Translations under genes and position numbers: made by a program
In this document: piece by piece, positions 42,944-51,561 of the stretch
Layout of the letters: every line of letters begins with the position of its first letter
How positions within the stretch are numbered: position 1 is the stretch's first letter
The notes under the pieces: model-generated
What the model was told of the DNA's origin: nothing
Database searches by the model: none
The model's input: the letters and a program-made list of their open reading frames with translations, nothing else
Source: Shimia sediminis
Lineage (GTDB): Bacteria > Pseudomonadota > Alphaproteobacteria > Rhodobacterales > Rhodobacteraceae
NCBI RefSeq assembly: GCF_003990645.1
Contig: NZ_RYZK01000004.1
Span: 124,001-188,000, forward strand
Direction: 5' to 3'
DNA length: 64,000 nt

Positions 42944-42961
42944 AATTCATAGAAATGAATT
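42944..42961. promoter_or_regulatory. SoxR-type operator upstream of soxX
   Basis: AATTC (42944-42948) and GAATT (42957-42961) flank eight bases, giving ATTC-N8-GAAT. The centre is 89 bases before the soxX start. TTGAC at 42963-42967 on the plus strand is nearby, but no promoter could be defined for soxX. Confidence 0.75.
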
Positions 42962-43031
42962 ATTGACTGTATTTTCGGGAAAAGAGGCAGGCTTTCCACA
43001 TGTTATAAATGCGCGAAAACCTGCGCAACAA

Positions 43032-43049
43032 TAAAACGCGGACGTTTTA
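43032..43049. terminator. Hairpin at the soxW stop codon
   Basis: TAAAACG (43032-43038) pairs with CGTTTTA (43043-43049) across four bases. The second arm contains the soxW stop. On the minus strand the stem is followed by TTGTTG. It could protect or end the soxVW transcript. Confidence 0.5.
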
Positions 43050-43625
43050 GTGGCCTGCCCCGTCGCCGCGTTCACGAATCATGCGGGCGTGGTAACGCTG
43101 AAAATCTTCCTCGGATTGATCGAGGTAGCGCTCTTCCAGAACCCAGGTCAGCATGTCGTTGGTGGTGCCGCCCTTGAAGGCGCCGGGCAACACCGCGACG
43201 GCCTGCTGCATGGCGGATTTTTCGGGGTCCATCACGGGCGGCAAGAAGACCATCGTGGGCGTGAACATCACCCCCCATTTACGCGCTGCGGCGCGCTCTT
43301 CCAGCGCCTCGCCATCGGTGTCGACCATCTCGTTCGCACCATAAAGGTCCAGTTGGATGGGAAAGTAATCCTCTTCCAGCATCTTCATCACGCGCGGATC
43401 GAGAAAGGCGTCTTCGTGCATCGCCTTGCAATAGATGCAACCGCGCTGTTCAAAGATGAGCACCACGCGTTTGCCTTCTGCACGCGCCTCTTCATAGTCT
43501 TCCTGCAGGTCCTTGAAGGTGTCCCGGAACCAATGGGTTTTGTGCAGCCCGTCGTCGCCCAGTTCAGCGGCAACAACCGGTGCGGCCATCACCAGCGCGG
43601 CCAGCGCCATCACGAGTTTCTTCAT
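43047..43625 (-). CDS. soxW: SoxW, periplasmic thioredoxin
   Basis: A 192-residue protein with a signal peptide (to about residue 20) and a thioredoxin-like domain. The redox motif is CIYC (Cys63, Cys66) in EQRGCIYCKAMHEDAF, the arrangement of SoxW-like thioredoxins. It receives electrons from SoxV and keeps Sox partners reduced. In Paracoccus SoxW is not essential, since SoxS also accepts electrons from SoxV. It follows soxV by 25 bases. Confidence 0.92.
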   Translation of the reverse strand: MKKLVMALAALVMAAPVVAAELGDDGLHKTHWFRDTFKDLQEDYEEARAEGKRVVLIFEQRGCIYCKAMHEDAFLDPRVMKMLEEDYFPIQLDLYGANEMVDTDGEALEERAAARKWGVMFTPTMVFLPPVMDPEKSAMQQAVAVLPGAFKGGTTNDMLTWVLEERYLDQSEEDFQRYHARMIRERGDGAGH

Positions 43626-43650
43626 GTCGTTTCCTCCCGTTGCATTCAGA

Positions 43651-44388
43651 TTAGCCCAGCCCCGTCATGCCGGGGACATAGCGGATCAGCCAGTCGGCAA
43701 TGATGTTGACGGTGTTGGTGGCAATGAGGAAGGCAAAGAGCAACAGCATGCCTCCCATGACTTTTTCGACGTAAGGCAGGTATTTGCGGTTGCGGTGCAT
43801 CCAGCGCAGGAACGGCCGGGCAAAGAGCGCCGCGATGATGAAGGGCGCGGTCATGGCCAGACCATAGACCATCAGCAGGAGCGCGCCGCGCCACAGATCG
43901 CCCATGCCCGAGGCCACCATGAGAATCGACGCAAGCGCCGGACCGACGCAGGGCGTCCAGCCAAAGCCAAAGGCCAGCCCCATGACATAGGCGCCGATGA
44001 CGGTGGTGGGCTCGGACTTGGTCTCGATCCGGGCCTCGCGGTAAAGCAGGCCGATGCGGATCACTCCGAGAAAGTGCAGGCCAAAGATGGCCAGGATGCC
44101 CGCCGCCACATAGGAGAGCGGCTGTTTCCACTGGGCAAAGGCCTGCCCCAGCGCGGTGGCCCCCATGCCAAGCAGCACAAAGATGGTGGTGACCCCCAGC
44201 GCGAAAAAGATCGCCGAGATCACCAGCCTGCGCTGTGCTCCCGGCTGAATGGCGCCGTCGCCCTGCAGCTCGGACATGGATATCCCGGCCATGTAGCACA
44301 GATAAAAAGGTACCATCGGCAGGATGCAGGGCGTAAAGAATGACAGCAGTCCGGCCAGCGCCGCCCCTGCAAAGGAAATCTCGAGCAC
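43651..44388 (-). CDS. soxV: SoxV, CcdA/DsbD-type thiol electron transporter
   Basis: A 245-residue inner-membrane protein with six helices. The paired redox cysteines are Cys21 in FFTPCILPMVP and Cys147 in GWTPCVGPAL. It passes reductant from cytoplasmic thioredoxin to periplasmic SoxW and SoxS. The start is GTG 44388 with an AAGGAG ribosome site; no ATG fits. It diverges from soxS, and the 76-base spacer would have to hold both promoters. Confidence 0.95.
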   Translation of the reverse strand: MLEISFAGAALAGLLSFFTPCILPMVPFYLCYMAGISMSELQGDGAIQPGAQRRLVISAIFFALGVTTIFVLLGMGATALGQAFAQWKQPLSYVAAGILAIFGLHFLGVIRIGLLYREARIETKSEPTTVIGAYVMGLAFGFGWTPCVGPALASILMVASGMGDLWRGALLLMVYGLAMTAPFIIAALFARPFLRWMHRNRKYLPYVEKVMGGMLLLFAFLIATNTVNIIADWLIRYVPGMTGLG

Positions 44389-44464
44389 GTCGCTCTCCTT
44401 GATCTATGCACATATTCAGATTATGTTGTGCGTTATAGGTTCGTCAATGAAATGGGTTCCGTCC

Positions 44465-44827
44465 ATGCGTAATTTTCTTGCCGCTGCGTCAGTTCTGCTG
44501 TCGACCGCCCTGCCCGTCTGGGCCGTAGAGCTGGTCATGGTCGAGCAGCCGGGCTGTTATACCTGCAAACAGTGGAATGCCGAAATCGGGCCGATCTATC
44601 CAAAAACCGAGGCAGGGCTCTTGGCGCCGTTGCGGCGCGAACAGTTGCGCCAGAAACCGGCTGACCTGACATATGCCCGCGCGGTCAACTTTACGCCGAC
44701 CTTTATCCTGATCGAAGACGGGCAAGAGATTGCCCGGCTCGAAGGCTACCCGGGCGAAGATTTCTTTTGGTGGCATATTGAAAACCTCCTGGCGGAACAC
44801 GCCGGGTTCAAAGGTGCGACCAAGTAA
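44465..44827 (+). CDS. soxS: SoxS, periplasmic thioredoxin-like protein
   Basis: A 120-residue protein with a signal peptide (MRNFLAAASVLLSTALPVWA). The redox motif is CYTC (Cys31, Cys34) in VEQPGCYTCKQWN. In Paracoccus SoxS reactivates the SoxYZ carrier using electrons from SoxV. The start could also be the in-frame ATG at 44447; neither has a strong ribosome site. It is on the plus strand, divergent from soxV and 213 bases before soxR. That spacer (44828-45040) shows no operator-like ATTC-N8-GAAT. Confidence 0.9.
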   Translation: MRNFLAAASVLLSTALPVWAVELVMVEQPGCYTCKQWNAEIGPIYPKTEAGLLAPLRREQLRQKPADLTYARAVNFTPTFILIEDGQEIARLEGYPGEDFFWWHIENLLAEHAGFKGATK

Positions 44828-45040
44828 AACCGTGACCGGGTTGCGACACCCGGTCATGGCAAAAAACCTGAGGAAACCTGCGAAGGTTTCATATGGAACT
44901 GGTTTGATGTAAGGCGCAGTCAAATCAGGTGACGCGAAACAACGCGCCTGTAATCGGGGATGCGGCTGACCGGCGCCAAGACCGGCATGCCGCCGTGATA
45001 TGTCCGCACAGGGTACGGGCATGCAAAAAAAGGAAAGACC

Positions 45041-45379
45041 ATGGCACTTCCGGTGTTCACGGACGACATAAGTGACGACGAGATGGACCGCATGGTGGAC
45101 AATGCCACCACGGCGTCAAACTTCTTGAAGGCGATCAGCCACGAAGGCCGGCTGATGATCCTGTGTCACCTGGTCAGCGGCGAAAAGTCGGTGACCGAGC
45201 TCGAAGAGCTGATCTCGGCGCGTCAGGCGGCGGTTTCGCAACAATTGTCCCGCCTGCGGCTCGAGGGGCTGGTTGTCCCGCGTCGCGAAGGCAAGACCAT
45301 CTATTACCGTTTGGCAGATCACCGTCCGCGCCGTATGCTGGAAGTGGTCTACGATCTGTTCTGTAACGACGACAGCTGA
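45041..45379 (+). CDS. soxR: SoxR, ArsR-family persulfide-sensing repressor
   Basis: A 112-residue winged-helix regulator. The sensor cysteines of the SqrR/BigR/SoxR group are present: Cys42 in MILCHLVSGEKSV and Cys108 in VVYDLFCND. The recognition helix region reads RQAAVSQQLSRLRLEGLV. In relatives a tetrasulfide link between these cysteines releases DNA. The three ATTC-N8-GAAT operators in the sox locus are its likely targets. It precedes the YeeE/YedE transporter gene by 56 bases on the same strand. Confidence 0.94.
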   Translation: MALPVFTDDISDDEMDRMVDNATTASNFLKAISHEGRLMILCHLVSGEKSVTELEELISARQAAVSQQLSRLRLEGLVVPRREGKTIYYRLADHRPRRMLEVVYDLFCNDDS

Positions 45380-45435
45380 CATCACCCCCCGGATCAGGAC
45401 CGTCGCACCGTTTCTGCGAGAGAAAGGCCCCGATC

Positions 45436-46503
45436 ATGTTGGCACTGCTTGAAACTCTTGGAGACAGCAACACCGTTGCGCTGTTTGGCGCGCTTGGCGG
45501 CCTGTTGCTGGGACTGGCCGCGCGCGTCGGCCGCTTTTGCACATTGGGCGCCATCGAAGACCTGCTCTATGGCGGGTCGGCCACGCGCATGCGCATGTAT
45601 GTGCTGGCCATTGGCGCCTCGATCCTCGGGGCCTTTGGCCTGATTGGCATGGGCGCGCTCGAGGCGGAAAACTCGTTTTATTTCTCGATTCGCTGGATGC
45701 CGCTGGCCTCCGTGGTGGGGGGCTTGATGTTCGGCTATGGCATGGCTCTGGCGGGCAACTGCGGCTATGGCGCGATTGCGCGGCTGGGCGGCGGGGATCT
45801 GCGGTCTTTCGTGATCGTGCTGGTGATGGGCGTGTCGGCCTATGTGGTGCTGGCAGGCCCTCTGGCGCCATTGCGCAACATGGTGTTCCCGCAAGTGGAT
45901 GTGACCGCACCGGTGCCGCCGGGCATTGCCCATCAACTGGGCGCCTTTACCGGCCTCTCGCCTGTACTGATCGGCATGGCCATCGGCGCGGCGATCATGA
46001 TTGGTGCCCTGGCCTCGCGCGCATTCCTGAAAGATATCAGCGCGATTTTCTGGTCATTGATGGTGGCCGTGGCGGTGATTTCCGGCTGGTGGGGCAGCCA
46101 ATGGGTCGCCACCAACGGCTTTGACGCCCTGCCGCTTGTCTCGCACAGCTTCTCAGCCCCGGTTGGGGAGACCATCCTTTATGCCATGAACGGCTCGGTC
46201 CGCCCGCTGTCCTTTGCCGTCGGCTCAGTGGCGGGCGTCTGGGTCGGAGCCTTTATCGGCTCGACCATCAAGGGGCATTTCCGCTGGGAGGCCTGCGAAG
46301 ATCCGCGCGAGCTGCGCCGCCAGATCTTTGGCGCGATGATCATGGGCGCAGGCGCAATCCTCGCGATTGGTTGCACGGTGGGTCAGGGCCTGACGGCGTT
46401 TTCACTGCTGGCCTTTTCGGCGCCTGTGACCTTCCTCGCGATCTTTGCCGGGGCCGCCATCGGCCTGCGCCAGCTGATCGAAGGTTTTCAACCAGCCGAA
46501 TGA
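45436..46503 (+). CDS. YeeE/YedE family sulfur-compound transporter (SoxT-like)
   Basis: A 355-residue polytopic membrane protein of the YeeE/YedE (TsuA-type) family. Conserved cysteine motifs lie in the first and second repeats: GRFCTLGA (about residue 32), GNCGYGA and IGCTVGQGL near the C-terminus. TsuA-type proteins import thiosulfate by cysteine relay, and sox loci often carry one called SoxT. It probably imports thiosulfate or another sulfur species. It lies between soxR and the glycosylase gene. Confidence 0.9.
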   Translation: MLALLETLGDSNTVALFGALGGLLLGLAARVGRFCTLGAIEDLLYGGSATRMRMYVLAIGASILGAFGLIGMGALEAENSFYFSIRWMPLASVVGGLMFGYGMALAGNCGYGAIARLGGGDLRSFVIVLVMGVSAYVVLAGPLAPLRNMVFPQVDVTAPVPPGIAHQLGAFTGLSPVLIGMAIGAAIMIGALASRAFLKDISAIFWSLMVAVAVISGWWGSQWVATNGFDALPLVSHSFSAPVGETILYAMNGSVRPLSFAVGSVAGVWVGAFIGSTIKGHFRWEACEDPRELRRQIFGAMIMGAGAILAIGCTVGQGLTAFSLLAFSAPVTFLAIFAGAAIGLRQLIEGFQPAE

Positions 46504-46518
46504 CCGCCGGAGATATAC

Positions 46519-47175
46519 ATGAGATCTTTTGATGAACTCTACGCCATGGCCGCCGAGCGCAAGGGCGGCAAAGAGGCGCTGGAGGACATGATCCCTCTGC
46601 CCGACCCAAAGGTGACCGAGATGCCCGAGGACCGCTGGCTGGCGGTGATGACAAAGTGCATCTTTCAGGCCGGGTTCAACTGGAAAGTCATTGAAACCAA
46701 ATGGGATGGGTTCGAGGCCGCCTTTCATGGCTTTGACGTGGATCGCTGTGCATTCCTGCATGATGAGGACATGGATCGGCTGATGGCGGACAAGGGCATC
46801 GTGCGCAATGGCCCCAAGATCCGCACGGTGATTGAGAACGCGCATTTCCTGCAATCCCTGCGCAATGAGGGCGGCGCGGGCGCGGTGCTGGGGGGCTGGC
46901 CCTCAACCGACTACATCGGCCTGCTGGAGCGGATGAAAAAGGATGGCGCGCGGCTGGGGGGCATGAGCGGACAATACGCGATGCGCTTTGCGGGGCGCGA
47001 TGCCTTTATCCTCAGCCGCGATGTCACCGCACGGCTGATCGCCGAAGGGGTGATCGACAGGCCCGCCACCTCGAAAACCGCGATGCGGGCCGTTCAGGGC
47101 GCGTTCAACACGTGGATGGATCAGTCCGGCCGCGGGTTGACCGAGATCAGCCGCATCCTCGCCTTTACGCTCTGA
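46519..47175 (+). CDS. DNA-3-methyladenine glycosylase I family protein
   Basis: A 218-residue HhH-GPD-superfamily base-excision enzyme of the Tag type. The segment FQAGFNWKVIETKWDGFEAA (about residues 50-69) is the Tag signature region; FDVDRCAFLHDEDMDRLMAD follows. It would remove alkylated adenine from DNA. It begins 15 bases after the SoxT-like gene on the same strand; the association with sox genes is probably positional. Length is slightly above E. coli Tag (187). Confidence 0.85.
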   Translation: MRSFDELYAMAAERKGGKEALEDMIPLPDPKVTEMPEDRWLAVMTKCIFQAGFNWKVIETKWDGFEAAFHGFDVDRCAFLHDEDMDRLMADKGIVRNGPKIRTVIENAHFLQSLRNEGGAGAVLGGWPSTDYIGLLERMKKDGARLGGMSGQYAMRFAGRDAFILSRDVTARLIAEGVIDRPATSKTAMRAVQGAFNTWMDQSGRGLTEISRILAFTL

Positions 47176-47181
47176 CCCTGC

Positions 47182-47216
47182 TCTTCGTATTGCCGAAAAT
47201 ACTCCCGCCGGAGGCA
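47182..47216 (+). repeat. Dispersed 3'-end repeat (TTGCCNAAAATACTC type), copy 1
   Basis: TCTTCGTATTGCCGAAAATA followed by CTCCCGCCGGAGGCA lies 6 bases after the glycosylase stop. It matches 52141-52174 with about five differences in 33 bases. Both are outside genes. Confidence 0.7.
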
Positions 47217-47264
47217 TCCGCCCCCGCCCCAAACGCCATGCGTCAGGCTCTATCCACTCCCCTG

Positions 47265-47292
47265 GTAGGTCGGACAATTTTGTCCGACCTAC
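47265..47292. terminator. 28-base palindrome between glycosylase gene and cytochrome genes
   Basis: GTAGGTCGGACAA and its exact inverse TTGTCCGACCTAC form a 13-bp stem with a two-base loop. It includes the stop codon of the convergent cytochrome gene (47289-47291). It probably terminates transcription from both directions. Confidence 0.75.
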
Positions 47293-47693
47293 GGTTGCAG
47301 GGTCTCCAGATAGGCCAGAAGTGCCGCCAGCTTGCGCGGGGTCGGGGTGAGCGTGCCGTCTTCGGTTTCCACGGGCACCGTGTCACCCTCGAGCATCTCG
47401 CCAAAGGCGGGCATCACCGCCTGCACGTCCGGGTGCGCGGCATAGCCGTCAATCTTGCTCAGCACTGCCGAAACCGGGAAAACGCCGCCGTTTGCCGCCG
47501 CAAGCCCGGTCAGATCCGTCGGTGGCGGGTTCTGTGTTGCGGCAAGCGCGCCGTCGCCCTTGCCCGACAGACCATGACAGGATTCGCAATTGGCCTCGTA
47601 AACCCGCTCCCCGTCCAACTGGTCCGGCATTTCTGCCGAAGTACAGGCCCAGAGCACCGCCAGCATCCCCACAAGCGCCAGTGCCAGCCTCAT
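47289..47693 (-). CDS. Small monohaem c-type cytochrome, lipoprotein (third of three)
   Basis: A 134-residue class I cytochrome c. A lipobox LWAC places the lipid anchor at Cys17, and the haem site is CESCH (Cys36, Cys39, His40). A Met ligand is likely in AVMPAFG. The mid-region DLTGL...NGGVFP...IDG is shared with the two upstream cytochromes, indicating gene duplication. The start overlaps the previous gene's stop by four bases (ATGA). The redox partner is unknown; the neighbouring sox locus makes an electron-transfer role plausible. Confidence 0.86.
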   Translation of the reverse strand: MRLALALVGMLAVLWACTSAEMPDQLDGERVYEANCESCHGLSGKGDGALAATQNPPPTDLTGLAAANGGVFPVSAVLSKIDGYAAHPDVQAVMPAFGEMLEGDTVPVETEDGTLTPTPRKLAALLAYLETLQP

Positions 47694-48097
47694 TGCTGCA
47701 CCGTTTCAAGATAGCGCACCAGGTCCACAATCGCCCGGCTGGTCAGGATAGGTTGCCCGTTTTGGGTTTTAAGCGCCCCGGCACCCCCTTCGAAAAAGTG
47801 ACCATAAACCGGCATCGGGCTGCCATGGGCCACCAGCGGGTCGCGCCCGTCGATGCGTTTCACCACACGCTCATAGGGAAACACACCCTCATTGCCCGAG
47901 ACCAGCGTCGTGAGGTCTGCGGGTTTGATCGTCATCACGCCCGCCATCGGCCCGTTGCCGTCAACCTCCAGCCCGTGGCAGGCGGCGCAATGCTCCAGAT
48001 AGAGCGCCGCGCCCTCTTCGGCGTCCGCTGCCAAAAGCGTGGTCGCCGCGAGGGACAGCCCCAAAGCCGCCCCCAAATTCGAACCAAGTCGTCGCAT
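47690..48097 (-). CDS. Small monohaem c-type cytochrome (second of three)
   Basis: A 135-residue periplasmic cytochrome with a cleavable signal peptide (to about residue 24) and no lipobox. The haem site is CAACH (Cys37, Cys40, His41), and the probable Met ligand is in SPMPVYG. It shares DLTTL...GVFP...RIDG with its neighbours. The gene overlaps the downstream cytochrome by four bases and follows the first by 33 bases. It may be the soluble member of a set whose other two are lipid-anchored. Confidence 0.87.
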   Translation of the reverse strand: MRRLGSNLGAALGLSLAATTLLAADAEEGAALYLEHCAACHGLEVDGNGPMAGVMTIKPADLTTLVSGNEGVFPYERVVKRIDGRDPLVAHGSPMPVYGHFFEGGAGALKTQNGQPILTSRAIVDLVRYLETVQQ

Positions 48098-48130
48098 CTC
48101 ATCCTCCTCTACCGGCGCTAGGGTCCGGGT

Positions 48131-48496
48131 TTATCCCTGAAGGGACTCCAGATAGGTTAACAAAGCCCCAAGTTTGGCCTCTGCAATCGTGCCGCTGCCC
48201 GCCACATCCGAAAATGCCGGCATGGCACCGCTGAGGTGGTCGCCGCGCCTGTCGCCTGTGATGGCGTCACTGACACGCGACCGGGGAAAGTCGCCACCAT
48301 TGTTACGGGTGAGCGTGGTCAGGTCCGGCGGCGGGATCAGCAGTTTGTCGACAAACTCTCCATCACCGTGCCCAGCCTCGCCGTGGCACATGATACAATG
48401 CTCATGATAGACCGCGCGCCCGACAGAAACGTTCTGCGCACAGGCCATCAATACCGTAACGGCGGCAAACCCAATAAAAGTCACTCCCGGACGCAT
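48131..48496 (-). CDS. Small monohaem c-type cytochrome, lipoprotein (first of three)
   Basis: A 121-residue protein with lipobox LMAC (Cys19) and haem site CIMCH (Cys34, Cys37, His38). A Met ligand is likely in GAMPAFSD. The PPPDLTTLTRNNGGDFP segment is shared with the two downstream cytochromes. It is the first gene of a minus-strand three-gene operon. The promoter lies in the 210-base divergent spacer (48497-48706), where no SoxR-type operator was seen. Confidence 0.86.
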   Translation of the reverse strand: MRPGVTFIGFAAVTVLMACAQNVSVGRAVYHEHCIMCHGEAGHGDGEFVDKLLIPPPDLTTLTRNNGGDFPRSRVSDAITGDRRGDHLSGAMPAFSDVAGSGTIAEAKLGALLTYLESLQG

Positions 48497-48706
48497 ATCC
48501 CCTCCTGCTCGTCTGCCCTGATTGTAGCCAACCTGAGGGCATTATCTTTGATTCCGATCATACGCTGTCCCGGCCAAAAGGGAATCGTCGTTTCGCCCAT
48601 GAGCGGCACGACACCACGTCATTGCGGGGCAGACTGCGGTCGGGTGGTGACACGGGGGCCGTCACGGGCCATGGTTGGGCAAGACACCCCAAAGACGAGG
48701 CCGCGC

Positions 48707-49117
48707 ATGACCCTGACCCCGACCCAAGCGCAACAGGTGCTAGACGACAACTTTGCCCCTTGGATCAAAGCACTGGACCTGACCATTGCAGACATCGACG
48801 CGACAGGCGCAACGCTGACCATGCCGATCACGCCGGACCTGGCGCGTGTGGGCGGCATCATATCGGGCCAGGCGCTGGCGGCGATGGCCGACACGGCGAT
48901 GGTTTTTGCGGCCATGGGCCACCTGGGCGAGCCGCGCCCGGTGGCGACGACCAACCTCGACACCGTGTTCCTGCGCCCCGGCGTGGGCGAGATGATCCGC
49001 TGCCGCGCCGAGATCGTGCGGGCGGGCAAGGCGCTGATCTTTGCCCGCGCCACCATGACCGCGTCACCGTCCGGCAAAGATGTTGCCACCGCGACAGCCA
49101 CCTTTTACGTGCCCTGA
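48707..49117 (+). CDS. PaaI-type hotdog-fold thioesterase
   Basis: A 136-residue acyl-CoA thioesterase. The hotdog signature is GGIISGQALAAMADTAMVFA (about residues 50-69), containing the catalytic aspartate, followed by TTNLDTVFLRPG. The ATG at 48707 gives the family length; an ATG at 48671 would add 12 residues. The substrate is not defined. It is followed 9 bases later by a DMT-type transporter gene. Confidence 0.86.
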   Translation: MTLTPTQAQQVLDDNFAPWIKALDLTIADIDATGATLTMPITPDLARVGGIISGQALAAMADTAMVFAAMGHLGEPRPVATTNLDTVFLRPGVGEMIRCRAEIVRAGKALIFARATMTASPSGKDVATATATFYVP

Positions 49118-49126
49118 GGGATCAAC

Positions 49127-49573
49127 ATGAGCCAGACTTTTCAATATGCCGGTGTGATGCTGTTGGCCGGGATCGGCATCCCGGTTCTCGCTGCGCTGAA
49201 CGCGGCGCTGGGGCAACGGCTGGGGTCACCGCTCGCGGCGGGTGTTGTTCTGTTTTGCGTGGCGTTGACTACGGCAATTTTTGTGCTGTTGGTGTCGGGT
49301 CAAAGCAACCTCTTGGCGGGATTAACCTCTTCTCCCAAGCATTTGTTTCTAGGCGGTGTTCTGGTGGCGTTTTACGTCCTGACCATCACCTGGATTGCGC
49401 CGAAGTTCGGCGTCGGCAATGCGGTGTTCTTTGTGTTGCTGGGACAGTTGATCTCGGCCGCGGCCATTGACCACTTTGGTCTATTTGGTGCGCAGGTCAG
49501 CCCGCTGTCGCTGGCCCGTGCAGGTGGCATCGCGGTCATGGCCGCCGGTGTGTGGCTGACCCAGCTGGCCTAG
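49127..49573 (+). CDS. YdcZ-type (DUF606) DMT-family transporter
   Basis: A 148-residue membrane protein with five hydrophobic segments, the size of the small DMT/YdcZ family. Family features are [20 protein letters not shown] near the N-terminus and the C-terminal [12 protein letters not shown]. The substrate is unknown; some relatives export small molecules as dimers. Its stop shares the CTAG at 49570-49573 with the stop of convergent lolD, so the two genes overlap by four bases. Confidence 0.85.
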   Translation: MSQTFQYAGVMLLAGIGIPVLAALNAALGQRLGSPLAAGVVLFCVALTTAIFVLLVSGQSNLLAGLTSSPKHLFLGGVLVAFYVLTITWIAPKFGVGNAVFFVLLGQLISAAAIDHFGLFGAQVSPLSLARAGGIAVMAAGVWLTQLA

Positions 49574-50253
49574 GCCGGAACAATCAGGCCGTTGTCCAGC
49601 CGCATTTGCCGATCCATACGCGCCGCGAGATCAAGATTATGCGTGGCAATCAAGGCAGATAGGCCGGTTTCCTTAACCAGCTGCATCAGCGCGCCAAAGA
49701 CCTGATCCGAGGTGCCCGGATCAAGATTGCCGGTGGGCTCGTCCGCCAGCAAAAGCCGCGGTTGATTGGCCAGCGCACGACAGAAAGCCACCCGCTGTTG
49801 TTCTCCACCAGACAGCGCCGCAGGGCGATGGCTTGCCCGGTTTTCAACCCCAACCCGCCCAAGCAGATCACGCGCGCGGCCCTCGGCCTGCGCGTGCGTT
49901 TTGCCGTTGGCCAGCTGCGGCAAAACGATGTTTTCCAGCGCATTAAATTCGGGCAGCAAATGGTGGAATTGATAGACAAAACCCACATCCTGACGGCGTG
50001 CGATGGTGCGTCGGCGGTCCGACTTGCCGGTAAAGTTCTGCCCGGCAATTTCCACGGTGCCGCGGTCGGGCTGATCAAGCAGCCCAGCAATATGCAACAG
50101 GGTCGACTTGCCCGCACCGGACGGCGCGACCAGCGCCACAACCTCACCAGCCTGCAGTGTCAGGTCAGCTCCGCGCAGGACATTCACTTCTCCTGGCAAG
50201 CCCTTGTTATAGCTCTTTTCCAGCCCCTCAAGACGCAAGACGGTATCACTCAT
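49570..50253 (-). CDS. lolD: Lipoprotein-releasing ABC transporter ATPase LolD
   Basis: A 227-residue ATPase. Walker A is APSGAGKST, the signature motif is [11 protein letters not shown], and Walker B is [12 protein letters not shown]. It drives LolCE-type release of lipoproteins from the inner membrane to LolA. It overlaps the end of the permease gene by eight bases. Downstream it shares CTAG with the convergent transporter gene. Confidence 0.94.
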   Translation of the reverse strand: MSDTVLRLEGLEKSYNKGLPGEVNVLRGADLTLQAGEVVALVAPSGAGKSTLLHIAGLLDQPDRGTVEIAGQNFTGKSDRRRTIARRQDVGFVYQFHHLLPEFNALENIVLPQLANGKTHAQAEGRARDLLGRVGVENRASHRPAALSGGEQQRVAFCRALANQPRLLLADEPTGNLDPGTSDQVFGALMQLVKETGLSALIATHNLDLAARMDRQMRLDNGLIVPA

Positions 50254-51532
50254 AGCGCAGAGCCTCCACCGGATTGAGCCGCGCAGCGCGGCGCGCGGGG
50301 AAAATCGTCACGACAAAGGACAATCCCAGCGACAAACCGACGGCGCTCAACACGTCTGCCATCTCAAGCCGTGCAGGCAGGTGATAAATGCCGCGAATGG
50401 CCGGATCCCAGGTGCCTCCGCCCATGATGTAGTTTACGAATCCGAACACCGGATCGATATAGATCGCAAACAGGCATCCCAGAACCACGCCAAAAACGGT
50501 TCCAAGAATCCCCGTAAAGGCCCCGCAGATAAAAAAGACTCGCAGCACCGACCCTTCTGTCAGGCCGACAGTGCGCAAAATCCCGATGTCGCGCCCCTTG
50601 TTCTTTACCAACATTATGAGGCCGGACACGATATTCATGGCGGCGATCAGCACGAGGATCGACAGGATGATGAACATCACGTTGTCTTCAACCTCAAGAG
50701 CACGCAAAAACCCGCCCGAGGCGTCGCGCCAGGTCCAGAGCAGCGTTCTTTCACCCCCGGCGCGGATCAGCGCAATGGCCAGATCCTCCACCGCTTCAGG
50801 CTCTTCAACCATCACTTCAATTTCGTCCGCCACCCCGTCACGATTGAAGAATTTCTGAGCCTCGGCAAAGGGCAGATAGGCGCGGGTGCGGTCGATGTCA
50901 TAGCGGCCCGCTGAAAAGATATAGACCACCTCATAGGCATTGATACGCGGGCTGGTGCCAAAGGCAGTTTTCACGCCGTTGGGTGAAATCAGCTTGATCT
51001 TGTCGCCGACGATCACCCCCAATTCGCGCGCCACACCGGTGCCCAGCGCGATCCCCTGATCAAATCGATTGATGTCGCCCCGTCCGGTCGCCGGGTCAGC
51101 AATACGCGGCAACTCTTTCAGGTTTTCCAGTTCGATTCCATAGACTTCAACGCCAGAGTTACGGTTGCGCAGGTTGGCCATGACCTGCCCTTTGACCAGC
51201 GGCGCGGCGCGGGTCACGCCCTCAACCGCACGCAGACGCGCGGCCATGTCCTCATAGTCGTGGATGGAACGGTCAATGCGCCCGGATGCATCCACAACGC
51301 CCGACTGATACACGCTCACATGGGCATTTGCGCCCAGGATCGTGTCGACAAACTCGGCCCGAAAGCCCGAGCGCACCGCCAGCGTCGCAATCAGGGCAAA
51401 GACCGCCAGCGTAATGCCGATCAGGCTGATCCAGGTCATGACGCTGACACCGCCCTCGGCGCGGCGCGCACGCAAATAGCGCCACGCGATCATCCACTCA
51501 AAGGGTGCGAAAGGGGGGGGTGTGCCTGCCAT
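50246..51532 (-). CDS. Lipoprotein-releasing ABC transporter permease (LolC/LolE/LolF type)
   Basis: A 428-residue protein of the FtsX/LolC family. It has one N-terminal helix ([22 protein letters not shown]), a large periplasmic domain (about residues 60-275) and three C-terminal helices starting at [21 protein letters not shown]. The N-terminal [14 protein letters not shown] is typical. Alphaproteobacteria usually have one such permease acting as a homodimer, so it is left unnamed. It precedes lolD with an 8-base overlap, and proS is upstream. Confidence 0.93.
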   Translation of the reverse strand: MAGTPPPFAPFEWMIAWRYLRARRAEGGVSVMTWISLIGITLAVFALIATLAVRSGFRAEFVDTILGANAHVSVYQSGVVDASGRIDRSIHDYEDMAARLRAVEGVTRAAPLVKGQVMANLRNRNSGVEVYGIELENLKELPRIADPATGRGDINRFDQGIALGTGVARELGVIVGDKIKLISPNGVKTAFGTSPRINAYEVVYIFSAGRYDIDRTRAYLPFAEAQKFFNRDGVADEIEVMVEEPEAVEDLAIALIRAGGERTLLWTWRDASGGFLRALEVEDNVMFIILSILVLIAAMNIVSGLIMLVKNKGRDIGILRTVGLTEGSVLRVFFICGAFTGILGTVFGVVLGCLFAIYIDPVFGFVNYIMGGGTWDPAIRGIYHLPARLEMADVLSAVGLSLGLSFVVTIFPARRAARLNPVEALRYE

Positions 51533-51561
51533 GACTGCTCCGGCTTGTTCTTGGCGGCAAC

